Part shown: piece by piece, positions 43,004 through 58,198 of the stretch
Position numbering within the stretch: the first letter of the stretch is position 1
Layout of the letters: every line of letters begins with the position of its first letter
From: Roseitalea sp. MMSF_3546
GTDB lineage: Bacteria; Pseudomonadota; Alphaproteobacteria; Rhizobiales; Rhizobiaceae
Direction of reading: 5' to 3'
Assembly: GCF_030732865.1 (NCBI RefSeq)
Contig: NZ_JASHKB010000016.1
Location: forward strand, 20,742-84,741
DNA length: 64,000 nucleotides
The notes under the pieces: generated by a model
Seen by the model: the letters and a program-made list of their open reading frames with translations, nothing else
Database searches by the model: none
What the model was told of the DNA's origin: nothing
Translations under genes and position numbers: made by a program

Positions 43004-44215
43004 TCAGGTCGTGCGCGCGAGGCCGAGAAGCTGGGCGGTGTCCTTGACCATGATCTTGAGGTGGGCGAGCGGGTCACGGCGGACCAGCTTCTTGTTCAGA
43101 TAGCCCTCCCAGGTCAGGCGCTGCACGTCCGGGTCGGCGCACATGGTCACGAATTTCTCGCGCCGCTTGTCGGAAGCATACCAGAAGTACTGCATCATGC
43201 CGAGGATGAAGAAGACCTTTCCGTGCTCCTTCATGAAGCGCTTGCGGGCCGTTGCCAGCGCGCCGGCGCGGCCGGTGGCGATCGCCTCGAGCGCGGCGTC
43301 GGCGCACAGGCGGCCGGTCAGCATGGCGTAATAGATGCCTTCGCCCGAGGAGGGCGCGACGACACCGGCCGCATCGCCGGCGAGCACCACGTTGTGGCCA
43401 TTGTCCCAGCGGCGCATCGGCTTGAGCGGCAGCGGGGCGCCTTCCTCGCGCACGGTCTCGCAATCGGCCAGTCCGGAAGCTTCACGCAGCGCGCGCGTCG
43501 CCTCCCTGAGCGAATGGCCCTTGACGGCCGAGCCGGTGCCCACCGAGGTGTGTTCGCCATGGGGGAAGACCCAGCCGTAGAAATCGGGCGAAATGCGGCC
43601 GTCATAGATCACGTCGCAGCGGTCGGCGCGGAACCGGGCGGGGTCGGCGCCCTGCGGCGATTTGACGATCTCGTGATAGGCAAAAACGTATGGCGGCTGT
43701 TTGGCCTTGTCGAAGGCGGCGCGGCGCACGGCCGAATTGGCGCCGTCGGCGCCGATCACCATGCGCGCGGTCAGCCGGTGAGCATGTGTCTTGTCGGCCT
43801 TGTCGGCGACGGTCGCGGTCACCGTGCCGTCGGGGTTGTGTTCGAGACCCTTGAAGCTGCCGACAATGTATTCGGCGCCGGCCTGTCGCGCGCGTTCGCG
43901 CAGGAAGGGGTCGAAGACGTCGCGGTCGACCATGCCGACATAGCCGATATTGCCGATCTGCATGTCGACGGTCTTGCCCGATGGCGCGATGATGCGCGCG
44001 GCATGGGCCTTGGCGACGAGTTGGTCCTGCGGAATGGCGAACTCGCCGATCGCCTTGGTCGGGATGGCGCCGCCGCAGGGCTTGATGCGGCCTTGCTTGT
44101 CGACAAGGACCACATCGTGGCCGGCCGCGGCCAGATCATGGGCCGCGGTGGCGCCGGCCGGACCGCCGCCGATGACGACGACGTCGTGGATATGCTCAGC
44201 GTTCGGTCGGGACAT
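43004..44215 (-). CDS. bchP: Geranylgeranyl diphosphate/bacteriochlorophyll reductase BchP
   Basis: A 403-aa FAD enzyme reducing geranylgeranyl to phytyl on bacteriochlorophyll. The dinucleotide motif VVVIGGGPAGATAAHDLA is at residues about 13-30, followed by VDKQGRIKPCGGAIPTKAIG and the C-terminal VLAGDAAGVVAPSSGEGIYY. Start chosen at ATG with GGAGG upstream. It is last in the bchG-pucC-like-bchP unit. Confidence 0.95.
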   Translation of the reverse strand: MSRPNAEHIHDVVVIGGGPAGATAAHDLAAAGHDVVLVDKQGRIKPCGGAIPTKAIGEFAIPQDQLVAKAHAARIIAPSGKTVDMQIGNIGYVGMVDRDVFDPFLRERARQAGAEYIVGSFKGLEHNPDGTVTATVADKADKTHAHRLTARMVIGADGANSAVRRAAFDKAKQPPYVFAYHEIVKSPQGADPARFRADRCDVIYDGRISPDFYGWVFPHGEHTSVGTGSAVKGHSLREATRALREASGLADCETVREEGAPLPLKPMRRWDNGHNVVLAGDAAGVVAPSSGEGIYYAMLTGRLCADAALEAIATGRAGALATARKRFMKEHGKVFFILGMMQYFWYASDKRREKFVTMCADPDVQRLTWEGYLNKKLVRRDPLAHLKIMVKDTAQLLGLARTT

Positions 44216-44228
44216 CAAGGCTTCCTCC

Positions 44229-45590
44229 CTATTCGGCCGGCTGCAGGGGCGCAGCGGCGGGCCGGTGCCGCACCCGGCCAGGCGTGGTTGCGGCGACGCC
44301 GATGCCGGCGGCGATCATCGCCGAGACAAGGAACAGCACGGCCTCGCCGGCGAACACCACGGCAAAGGACAGTGCCACATCGCCGGTCAGCCAGCGGGTG
44401 ATGTCGATGGCGACGGTGCCGACAAAGCCGCCGAGGCCGAAGGCGATGGCCTGGGCGGCGCCCCACACACCCATGCGGATGCCTTCGCGCGATCTGGCGC
44501 CGGCGCCGGCCAGCGTCATCATGGTGCCGATGGCGGCGACGGCGAACACGCCATTGGCGACGCCCAGCGCGAAGACGTTGGCCTGAAGCGGCCAGGCCGG
44601 GGCGGCGCCCGCCGCAAGAGCCAGCAGCGCGAGCGCAACCCCCGAACCCAGGCACCCGGCGACGGTGAACAGTTTCAGAAGACCCGGCCGGCGCTTGGCG
44701 AACACGCTGCCGACGATGCCGACGAAGGCCATGCCCAGGAACACGCCGGCATGATGCATGCCGCCCAGGGCGGTCGATTCGCCGGGCGTGTGGCCGAACA
44801 GCAGGCCGGCGAAGGGTTCGAGGATGAGGTCCTGCGTCTGGTAGGCGAGCATGGAGACGAAGACGAACAGGGTGAAGGTGCGGGCCGTCGGGTCGTGCCA
44901 GACATCGGCGAGCGCTTCGCGGAAGGGCACGGATGGCGCGCCGGCCTCGGCCGGATCGCGGATCTCGCGGGTGCGCGCCTCGATGCCCCACACGCCCAGG
45001 GCGGCCAGGACGAAGGCGATGGTGCCGGAGATCGCCGTGATCGTGACCAGGCGCAGATGCGAATAGGGATCGAGAAACAGCGAGGAGACGATCGCGGTGA
45101 CAACGATGCCGGCGATCATCATCATCCAGACGAGCGTGGCGGCGGCCGGCCGGCGGGCCGGCGCCGTGCGGCTTGCGAGCAGGGCGAGCAGCGAGGTGCC
45201 CGAGGCGCCGATGCCGAAGCCGATGAAGGTGAAGGCGATGAGCGCGGCGCCCATGCCGGCCCAGAAGCTGTGCTCGAACAGCAGCGTGGTGGCGGCGGCG
45301 GCGGTGCCGGAGACGGCGAGCAGGGCCAGCCCGCCAAGGATCCAGCGCGTGCGGCTCGCGCCGGTGTCAGAGGCATGACCCCACAGCGGCCGGCCGATCT
45401 GCACCGCATAGTGCAGCCCGACCAGAAGGCCGGGGATGACGGCGGCGAGTGCCAGTTCGACCACCATGACGCGGTTGAGCGTCGAGGTGGTCAGAACCAC
45501 GATCGAGCCGAGCGCGGCCTGCACGAGGCCGAGCCTGACGATGGACAGCCATGTCAGGCCGGGCGGTTTCAGAGCGCTGATCTGGAACAT
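44229..45590 (-). CDS. PucC-family (BCH2) membrane protein between bchG and bchP
   Basis: A 453-aa MFS-type protein with about 12 helices; LTWLSIVRLGLVQAALGSIV at the N-terminus and VELALAAVIPGLLVGLHYAV are typical of the PucC/BCH2/ORF428 family. Homologs in this position are thought to move or insert bacteriochlorophyll for light-harvesting assembly. A second family member, lhaA, is at 58198-59658. Confidence 0.9.
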   Translation of the reverse strand: MFQISALKPPGLTWLSIVRLGLVQAALGSIVVLTTSTLNRVMVVELALAAVIPGLLVGLHYAVQIGRPLWGHASDTGASRTRWILGGLALLAVSGTAAAATTLLFEHSFWAGMGAALIAFTFIGFGIGASGTSLLALLASRTAPARRPAAATLVWMMMIAGIVVTAIVSSLFLDPYSHLRLVTITAISGTIAFVLAALGVWGIEARTREIRDPAEAGAPSVPFREALADVWHDPTARTFTLFVFVSMLAYQTQDLILEPFAGLLFGHTPGESTALGGMHHAGVFLGMAFVGIVGSVFAKRRPGLLKLFTVAGCLGSGVALALLALAAGAAPAWPLQANVFALGVANGVFAVAAIGTMMTLAGAGARSREGIRMGVWGAAQAIAFGLGGFVGTVAIDITRWLTGDVALSFAVVFAGEAVLFLVSAMIAAGIGVAATTPGRVRHRPAAAPLQPAE

Positions 45591-45600
45591 GTGTGCGTCC

Positions 45601-46515
45601 TCACACTGGCGCCGTGGTGATCGCCCGTAGGGCGAAGGCGGTGATCATCATGCCGGTGACGTAAAGGCCCACGCCGATGGCGCTGTACCACACGGCCAGC
45701 CGGCGCGGCTCGCGCACAAAGCGCGTCATGCAGGCGATCTGGACGAACAGGAGGGCGGCCACCAGCCCGGCATGGACGGGCATGGACCAGGCCAGGAGCA
45801 GCGCGATCACAACGGCTTGCGGCGCGGCCATGACGAGGCAGGCGACCAGGGCCGCGCGCTTCGCGCCGAGCTGGACGGGCAGTGTCGCCACGCCCATGAT
45901 GCGGTCGCCATCGATCGCCTTGAAATCGTTGAGCGTCATGATGCCGTGCGCGCCGATGCCGTAGAGCAGGGCGACGATCAGGATCGGACCGGGCGGCAGC
46001 GTGCCAAGGGCGGCGGCGGCCGCGGTCATCCAGGGCAGACTCTCATAGGAAAAGCCGACCGCGCCATTGCCCCACCAGCCGTTCAGCTTGAGCCGGAAGG
46101 GCGGCATTGAATACGCCCAGGCAAGGATCAGGCCGATGATCGCGGCGACCAGCACCCAGGGGCCGAGAAGCGCGGCGACGGCAAGCGAAAGGACCGTCCA
46201 CAAAATGGCGATGTAAAGGCCCCAGCGGCCCGGCATGCGGCCCGAGGGGATCACCCGGTCGGGCTCGTTGATGGCGTCGACATGGCGGTCGAACCAGTCA
46301 TTGATCGCCTGGCTGCCGCCGCAGATCAACGGGCCGGCGAGCACGATCCCGCCCAGAATGTAGGGCCAGCGCTCAGGGCCGATGGCGCCGACCGAGACCG
46401 CGCCGCAGGCATAGGCCCACATGGGCGGGAACCATGTGATCGGCTTGAGCAGCGCGAGCACCGCCGATGGGCCCGGCAATGCCGCCTGCCGCTTGGAGGC
46501 GGAATAGGCGTTCAT
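45601..46515 (-). CDS. bchG: Bacteriochlorophyll synthase BchG
   Basis: A 304-aa UbiA-family prenyltransferase attaching the isoprenoid tail to bacteriochlorophyllide. The prenyl-diphosphate Asp motifs are NDWFDRHVDAINEPDR (about residues 72-87) and NDFKAIDGD (near 197). No ribosome-binding site is seen before the ATG, and the upstream promoter elements lie close, so the mRNA might be leaderless or nearly so. Confidence 0.95.
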   Translation of the reverse strand: MNAYSASKRQAALPGPSAVLALLKPITWFPPMWAYACGAVSVGAIGPERWPYILGGIVLAGPLICGGSQAINDWFDRHVDAINEPDRVIPSGRMPGRWGLYIAILWTVLSLAVAALLGPWVLVAAIIGLILAWAYSMPPFRLKLNGWWGNGAVGFSYESLPWMTAAAAALGTLPPGPILIVALLYGIGAHGIMTLNDFKAIDGDRIMGVATLPVQLGAKRAALVACLVMAAPQAVVIALLLAWSMPVHAGLVAALLFVQIACMTRFVREPRRLAVWYSAIGVGLYVTGMMITAFALRAITTAPV

Positions 46516-46544
46516 GGCCGAAGGCTAGATTCGGCCGGCGGAAG

Positions 46545-46576
46545 TGTCAATCCAAATTGACAGTTCGAACTGTCAA
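46545..46576. promoter_or_regulatory. PpsR-type operator and overlapping palindrome before bchG
   Basis: TGTCAATCCAAATTGACA (46545-46562) is an exact TGTC-N10-GACA site. It overlaps TGACAGTTCGAACTGTCA (46558-46575), an exact 18-bp palindrome. Two minus-strand -35-like TTGACA elements (46545-46550 and 46571-46576) are formed by the half-sites, so binding would block polymerase. The bchG ATG is 30 bases away. Confidence 0.85.
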
Positions 46577-46589
46577 AAATTATTGGCCA

Positions 46590-48023
46590 TCAATTGCTCT
46601 CGCTGCCGAAATCCTCGAGCCCGTGGCGGCGCAGCTTGATGTAAAGGCTCTGGCGGGACAGGCCGAGCATGTCGGCGGCCGAGGCGCGGTTGTTGTCGGT
46701 CTGGCGCAGCGCCGCCTCGATGCACATCTTCTCGATGACGTCGACGGCCTCGCGGATGAGATCCTTGAGCGGCACGCGGCCGACCAGTTCGGCGAAATCG
46801 GACGATCCGTTCTGCGCGCCGGGCGTTGGCACGGCGAACTGGCCATCGCGGCGGCTGGCCTCGGTGATCAGAAGGCCGATCTGCTGGCCTTCGCCGCCGC
46901 CGGGCACGCGCGCGGCCGAAACGGCCACGGTGCGGGTGGTGCCGAGTTCGTCGCGGATGACAGTGGAGAACTGGCGCACCTGGCCCTCCTCGCGCACGCG
47001 CGAGAGCAGAACCTGAAGATCGACCGTCGATGCGCCGAGCCAGTTGTTGAGGTTGCGGTCGACGACGAGCGACTTGTTGAGCACGTGGATCAGGTCGAGG
47101 AACTGGTCATTGATCGCACGGATGCTGCCCTTGCGGTCGATGATGGCCAGCGGCTCGGGAAAGCTGTCCAGAAGCCCGGTGTCGGCCGAAGCCGGCACCT
47201 GCGCGTCGGTCTCCCCGGCGCGCAGCATGGTCAGCATGAGATTGCCGCGGCCGTTCTCGCGATAGGGTTCGACGATGCAGGCCAGCGCCTCGGAGCGGCC
47301 GGCGACGTGCAGCGTCACGTCCTTGCGCATGCCGCCATGGCGTGCCGCGCTCAGCGCGTCCGCAAGCGTGGCGCGATCCTCGCGGTAGACCAGTTGCTGC
47401 GCCGGGCGGCCGATGATCTTGTCGGGCTGCTGGTGCAGCATGTTGGCGCCGGTCATGTTGATGTCGATGATCGAATGGTCGTCGCCATCGACCACGACGA
47501 TCGCCTGGGCGGCCTTGTGGAAGATCGTGCGATAGCGGCTCTCGGCCTCGCGAATCTTGCGGTACTCGGATTCCAGTTCGGCCTGGGTCCGCACCAGTTG
47601 CTGCTGGATCTCGGAGAGCTTGCGCATGTCCTCGCCGACGGCGAGGCGAAAGGGCATCTTGTCGATCGACACGACCATGTAGTCGACGGGCAGGTCGGGC
47701 AGGCCCTGTGCGGGATGGTTGACCTGGCGTCGGCGGGTGCTGCCCGCCCGGGCGGTTTCCTCGATCAGCGCGTCGATCTTGTCATGGCATTCGGGCGTGA
47801 CGGTGTCGCGGAAGGGCTTGCCGATCCAGCCGTCGGGCTTGTAGCGCTGCAGTGCCGGGTCGCGATAGGCGACATCGAGCACCTTGCCCTCGGGCGACAG
47901 CAGAAGGCTGACATCGGCTCCGGCGGCGGCGAGGAACGCCGTCGTCTCCGCGTCTATATCGTCGAACAGGCGGATCGTTCGATGAAAGACGCGGTGATCG
48001 TTGCGCGGGACCGGGCGTTCCAT
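46590..48023 (-). CDS. ppsR: Photosynthesis gene repressor PpsR (CrtJ)
   Basis: A 477-aa repressor with an N-terminal region, two PAS domains (about residues 150-260 and 270-370) joined by a Q-linker helix, and a Fis-type C-terminal HTH (SAADMLGLSRQSLYIKLRRH). Redox cysteines are kept at LACIVEPY and KMCIEAAL, the latter in the HTH region as in CrtJ/PpsR. It would bind the TGTC-N10-GACA sites at bchG, bchF and fnrL. A GTG three codons earlier, overlapping the ppaA stop, is an alternative start. Confidence 0.95.
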   Translation of the reverse strand: MERPVPRNDHRVFHRTIRLFDDIDAETTAFLAAAGADVSLLLSPEGKVLDVAYRDPALQRYKPDGWIGKPFRDTVTPECHDKIDALIEETARAGSTRRRQVNHPAQGLPDLPVDYMVVSIDKMPFRLAVGEDMRKLSEIQQQLVRTQAELESEYRKIREAESRYRTIFHKAAQAIVVVDGDDHSIIDINMTGANMLHQQPDKIIGRPAQQLVYREDRATLADALSAARHGGMRKDVTLHVAGRSEALACIVEPYRENGRGNLMLTMLRAGETDAQVPASADTGLLDSFPEPLAIIDRKGSIRAINDQFLDLIHVLNKSLVVDRNLNNWLGASTVDLQVLLSRVREEGQVRQFSTVIRDELGTTRTVAVSAARVPGGGEGQQIGLLITEASRRDGQFAVPTPGAQNGSSDFAELVGRVPLKDLIREAVDVIEKMCIEAALRQTDNNRASAADMLGLSRQSLYIKLRRHGLEDFGSESN

Positions 48024-48028
48024 GGCGC

Positions 48029-49060
48029 TCACGTGACGACAGCCGATGGTCTTGTCATCGCGCCCGGCGGCAGGGCGCCACCGGCGGCGATGCGCTGGTC
48101 GAGCATGGCCTGGGCCACGGCGAGCGCGCCATAGGTGCTGTCGCAAATGCAATCGACGCCGAGGCGAACCATCCAGCCGCTGTTGTCGCGGCTGGCCAGC
48201 CCGCCGGCGATCACGGCGGGGCGCATGCGGGCGGGCAGTTTCTCGATCGCCTCGATCGCCGAGGCGGCGATGTCGGTCAGCGCGGCGGTCGACCAGGACA
48301 GGCAGACGATGTCGAACCGGCCCGCCGTAATGCGCGCGACCAGTTCGCCTTCATCGGCCGGACAGAACAGATCGGTCGACCAGCCGCGGGCGCGGAACAG
48401 TTCCTCGACGATGCACTGGCCGAAATGATGCTCCTCGCCGGGCGGCACGGTGATCAGCGCGCTGCCGCGGCTCAGCGGCGCCCATTGGGCCGCATTGGCC
48501 AGCATCAGCTTGCGCAGCACGACCTGAAGCCGGCCCATGGCGATGGTGATGTCCAGAAAGCTGCGCGAATCATCGCACCAGTCATCGCCCAGCGCACGTG
48601 CGACGGCTTCAAGGAAGGCCAGCTTGACCGGCATGGCCGCCGGATTGCGCATCAGGGCCTGGTGCGGCGCCGCGCCGGCCCCGCCTGGCGGGGCGGGCGG
48701 ACTGCCGGCGTCATAGAGCGCGCGCTTGAAGCGGCCGACAGACTCGGGAGTTGCCAGATCGTCCATATGCAAATCGTCGTCATCCGCCGTCAGGCGCTGC
48801 TTGGCCTTGCCAAAGACATGGGTGCGGATGATGGTGTGAAGAAGGTGGGTACGCTGAACATCGAACGCCGCCTGCCGGACCCCCGCGGATTTGTCAACTG
48901 CATCGGCGGCTGCATCGGCGGCCATGCCGGCCTTTGCGTCGGCGGCCATGCCGGCCTTCACGGTCGGCGGCGCGCAAGGCTCGGCCAGAGCAAGCGCACG
49001 CGCCCCGACCGCGGCCGATTCCCGCGCCAGCATTCCGACGGTCTTGGGCTGGTCCGTCAT
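48029..49060 (-). CDS. ppaA: AerR/PpaA antirepressor with B12-binding domain
   Basis: A 343-aa protein whose C-terminal half is a cobalamin-binding domain of the AerR/PpaA type: PPGEEHHFGQCIVEELFRAR, CLSWSTAALTDIAASAIEAI and VIAGGLASRDNSGWMVRLGV. Light-dependent cobalamin binding modulates CrtJ/PpsR. The N-terminal quarter holds an Ala/Met-rich repeat (see 48900-48959). It is upstream of and reads into ppsR. Confidence 0.9.
   Translation of the reverse strand: MTDQPKTVGMLARESAAVGARALALAEPCAPPTVKAGMAADAKAGMAADAAADAVDKSAGVRQAAFDVQRTHLLHTIIRTHVFGKAKQRLTADDDDLHMDDLATPESVGRFKRALYDAGSPPAPPGGAGAAPHQALMRNPAAMPVKLAFLEAVARALGDDWCDDSRSFLDITIAMGRLQVVLRKLMLANAAQWAPLSRGSALITVPPGEEHHFGQCIVEELFRARGWSTDLFCPADEGELVARITAGRFDIVCLSWSTAALTDIAASAIEAIEKLPARMRPAVIAGGLASRDNSGWMVRLGVDCICDSTYGALAVAQAMLDQRIAAGGALPPGAMTRPSAVVT
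48900..48959. repeat. 24-bp in-frame tandem repeat in ppaA
   Basis: Two full units (48912-48935 and 48936-48959), differing at 2 positions, and a partial unit (48900-48911), encode AAADA then KAGMAADA twice in the AerR N-terminal linker. The copy number could vary between strains without shifting frame. Confidence 0.8.
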
Positions 49061-49237
49061 GACACATGCCGCGCCGTAGCGCGTTCCCGATCGCAAATGG
49101 CCCTCGGCTTCTGCGAGTCGATGGACCAAGGCCTGTTGTGCACCGGAACCGCGGTCCCGGCATAGCGGCCGGCGCGCGGGCCGTTGCCCGTGCATCCGGC
49201 ACCCGACTTGAACGAGGATGGAACAGTGAGCCGGCAT

Positions 49238-49271
49238 TGTAAACAAAAATAAACGTCAATTAAAGTTGACA
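49238..49271. promoter_or_regulatory. Paired PpsR-like sites and bchF promoter in the ppaA-bchF divergent region
   Basis: TGTAAACAAAAATAAACG (49238-49255) and CGTCAATTAAAGTTGACA (49254-49271) each miss TGT-N12-ACA by one base and abut. The second one's right half is TTGACA (49266-49271), the -35 of a bchF promoter with TAGATT at 49290-49295, spacer 18. This matches known PpsR-controlled bch promoters in design. Confidence 0.7.
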
Positions 49272-49292
49272 CTCCTTCCGGGCCGGGTTTAG

Positions 49293-51200
<1,908 letters not shown>

Positions 51201-51201
51201 G

Positions 51202-52771
51202 ATGCAGCTTACGGTCTGGACCTATGAAGGACCGCCGCATGTGGGCGCGATGCGCGTGGCGACCGGCATGGAAGGGTTGCACTATGTGCTGCACGCGCCG
51301 CAGGGCGACACCTATGCCGACCTGTTGTTCACCATGATCGAACGGCGCAAGAAGCGCCCGCCGGTCACCTACACAACCTTTCAGGCGCGCGATCTGGGCT
51401 CGGACACGGCCGAGATCTTCAAGACCGCGTGTCATGACGCGGTCGAGCGATTCGATCCGCAGGCGATCATCGTCGGCGCCTCATGCACCGCCGAACTGAT
51501 CCAGGACGATCCGGGCGGGCTTGCCAAGACGCTCGGGCTCGACGTGCCGGTCATTGCGCTGGAGCTGCCCTCCTATCAGAAGAAGGAGAACTGGGGCGCC
51601 GCCGAGACCTTCTTCCAACTGGTGCGCGGCCTTGCCGGCGGGCGCACGCCCCGGCCAAAGCCCGAAGGCGCGCCGAAAAGCGCCAACATTCTGGGCCCGA
51701 CCGCGCTCGGCTTCCGCCATCGCGACGACATCGTCGAGATCCGCAGGATCCTCGACGCCCTCGGTGTCGAGGTGAACGTCATCGCGCCGATGGGCGCCAC
51801 GCCGCTCGACCTGACGCGGCTGCCCGATGCGGACTTCAACATCTCGCTTTATCCCGAGGTCTCCGGCCCGGCGGCGCAATGGCTCAAGCGCACCTTCGGC
51901 CAGCCGATCGTGGCGACGACGCCCTATGGCGTGGGCGCGACGAAGGCCTTCGTGCGCGAGATCGCCGATCTGGTCGGCACCGATCCCGAGCCGGTGATCG
52001 AAGCGGCCGACGAGCGCCTGTCCTGGTATTCGCGCTCGATCGATTCGAACTATCTGACGGGAAAGCGCGTCTTCATCTTCGGCGATGCGACCCATGCCAT
52101 GGCGGCCGCGCGCGTGGCGTCCGAGGAGCTCGGCTACAAGGTGTGCGGGCTCGGCACCTACAGCCGCGAGTTCGCCCGCGACGTGCGCGCCGCGGCCAAG
52201 CAGTACGACGTCGAGGCGCTGATCACCGACGATCATCTCGAGGTCGAGGATGCGATCGTCGCGGCTGCGCCCGAACTGGTGCTGGGCACGCAGATGGAAC
52301 GCCATTGCGCCAAGAAGCTGCGCATTCCCTGCGCGGTCATTTCCTCGCCGGTCCATGTGCAGGACTTTCCGGCCCGCTACTCGCCCGTGATGGGCTTTGA
52401 GGGTGCCAATGTCCTGTTCGACACATTCGTGCACCCGCTGATGATGGGGCTCGAGGAGCATCTGCTCGGCATGTTCCGGGAAGACTTCGAGTTCAACGAC
52501 GATGCCCAGGCTTCGCATTTGGCAGCATTGCACGGGCACACGACTTATGAGACCATCAAAACACCCGAAGCCCAGACCGCGCCTGATGATAATACGCAGG
52601 ATGTAGTGGCGATTGGCAGTGAGGCGGCGAGCTTCGGGTCCCTTTCCTGGACAGACGACGCCGAAAAAGAGCTCAAGAAGATCCCCTTCTTCGTGCGCGG
52701 CAAGGCCAAGCGGAACACCGAACGGTTCGCGACCGAGACCGGCGTGAACCCGATCACGATCGAGACTCTCT

Positions 52772-52800
<29 letters not shown>
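51202..52800 (+). CDS. bchB: Dark-operative protochlorophyllide reductase subunit BchB
   Basis: A 532-aa NifK-like partner of BchN. The N-terminus [20 protein letters not shown] and [20 protein letters not shown] are diagnostic; the C-terminal light-independent reductase domain ([20 protein letters not shown]) follows a linker (about 52500-52650) with lower GC and atypical codons. The last 29 bases overlap bchH. Confidence 0.96.
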
Positions 52801-57471
<4,671 letters not shown>

Positions 57472-57472
57472 G

Positions 57473-58198
57473 ATGACGACGGCGGACGTCCATAGCGGCA
57501 CATACGCCAAGCGGCGCGGCGAGCTCGAGGTCTATTTCGACCGCACCGCCGTCGATGGCTGGAAGAAGCTCGTCACCGAGGAAAAGGTCAGCCGGATCCG
57601 GCAGACGGTGCGCGAGGGGCGCGCGCAGATGCGCGCCACGCTGCTGTCCTATCTGCCTGGCGACCTGTCGGGCTGGCGCGTCTTCGATGCCGGATGCGGG
57701 TCGGGCGTGATGAGCTTCGAGCTGGCCCGGCGCGGTGCCGAGGTGCTCGGTGTCGACCTGTCGCCGCAGATGATCGGGTTTGCGCGCGGCCGGCTCGCCG
57801 AGATCGAGCGCAGCGAACCGCTGCCCGGCCGCGTCACCTTCGCGGCCGGCGACATGCTGGGCGCGGCGCAAGGGCGGTTCGATGCCGTCGTCGCCATGGA
57901 TTCGCTCATTCACTACCGGCCCGCCGATGCGGCCGACGCGCTGGCCGCGCTCGCCGCGCGCACCGGCCGGACGATGGTATTCACCCTGGCGCCGCGCACG
58001 CCGCTGCTGGCGGCGATGCATGCGGTCGGCCAGATGTTTCCGCGCGGCGACCGGTCGCCGGGTATCGAGCCGGTGCGGCCCGAACGGCTGACCGATGCGC
58101 TGCTCGGCCGGCACGACATGGCCGGCTGGCGCGCCGGACGGACCGGGCGGATCGCGCGCGGCTTTTACATCTCCCAGGCCATGGAGGTGATGTGCTGA
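57473..58198 (+). CDS. bchM: Mg-protoporphyrin IX O-methyltransferase BchM
   Basis: A 241-aa SAM-dependent methyltransferase. The SAM loop is WRVFDAGCGSGVMSFELARR (residues about 68-87), with VLGVDLSPQMIGFARGRL following. It methylates Mg-protoporphyrin before ring E closure by AcsF. The start is 1 base after the bchL stop; the stop overlaps the lhaA start. Confidence 0.95.
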   Translation: MTTADVHSGTYAKRRGELEVYFDRTAVDGWKKLVTEEKVSRIRQTVREGRAQMRATLLSYLPGDLSGWRVFDAGCGSGVMSFELARRGAEVLGVDLSPQMIGFARGRLAEIERSEPLPGRVTFAAGDMLGAAQGRFDAVVAMDSLIHYRPADAADALAALAARTGRTMVFTLAPRTPLLAAMHAVGQMFPRGDRSPGIEPVRPERLTDALLGRHDMAGWRAGRTGRIARGFYISQAMEVMC

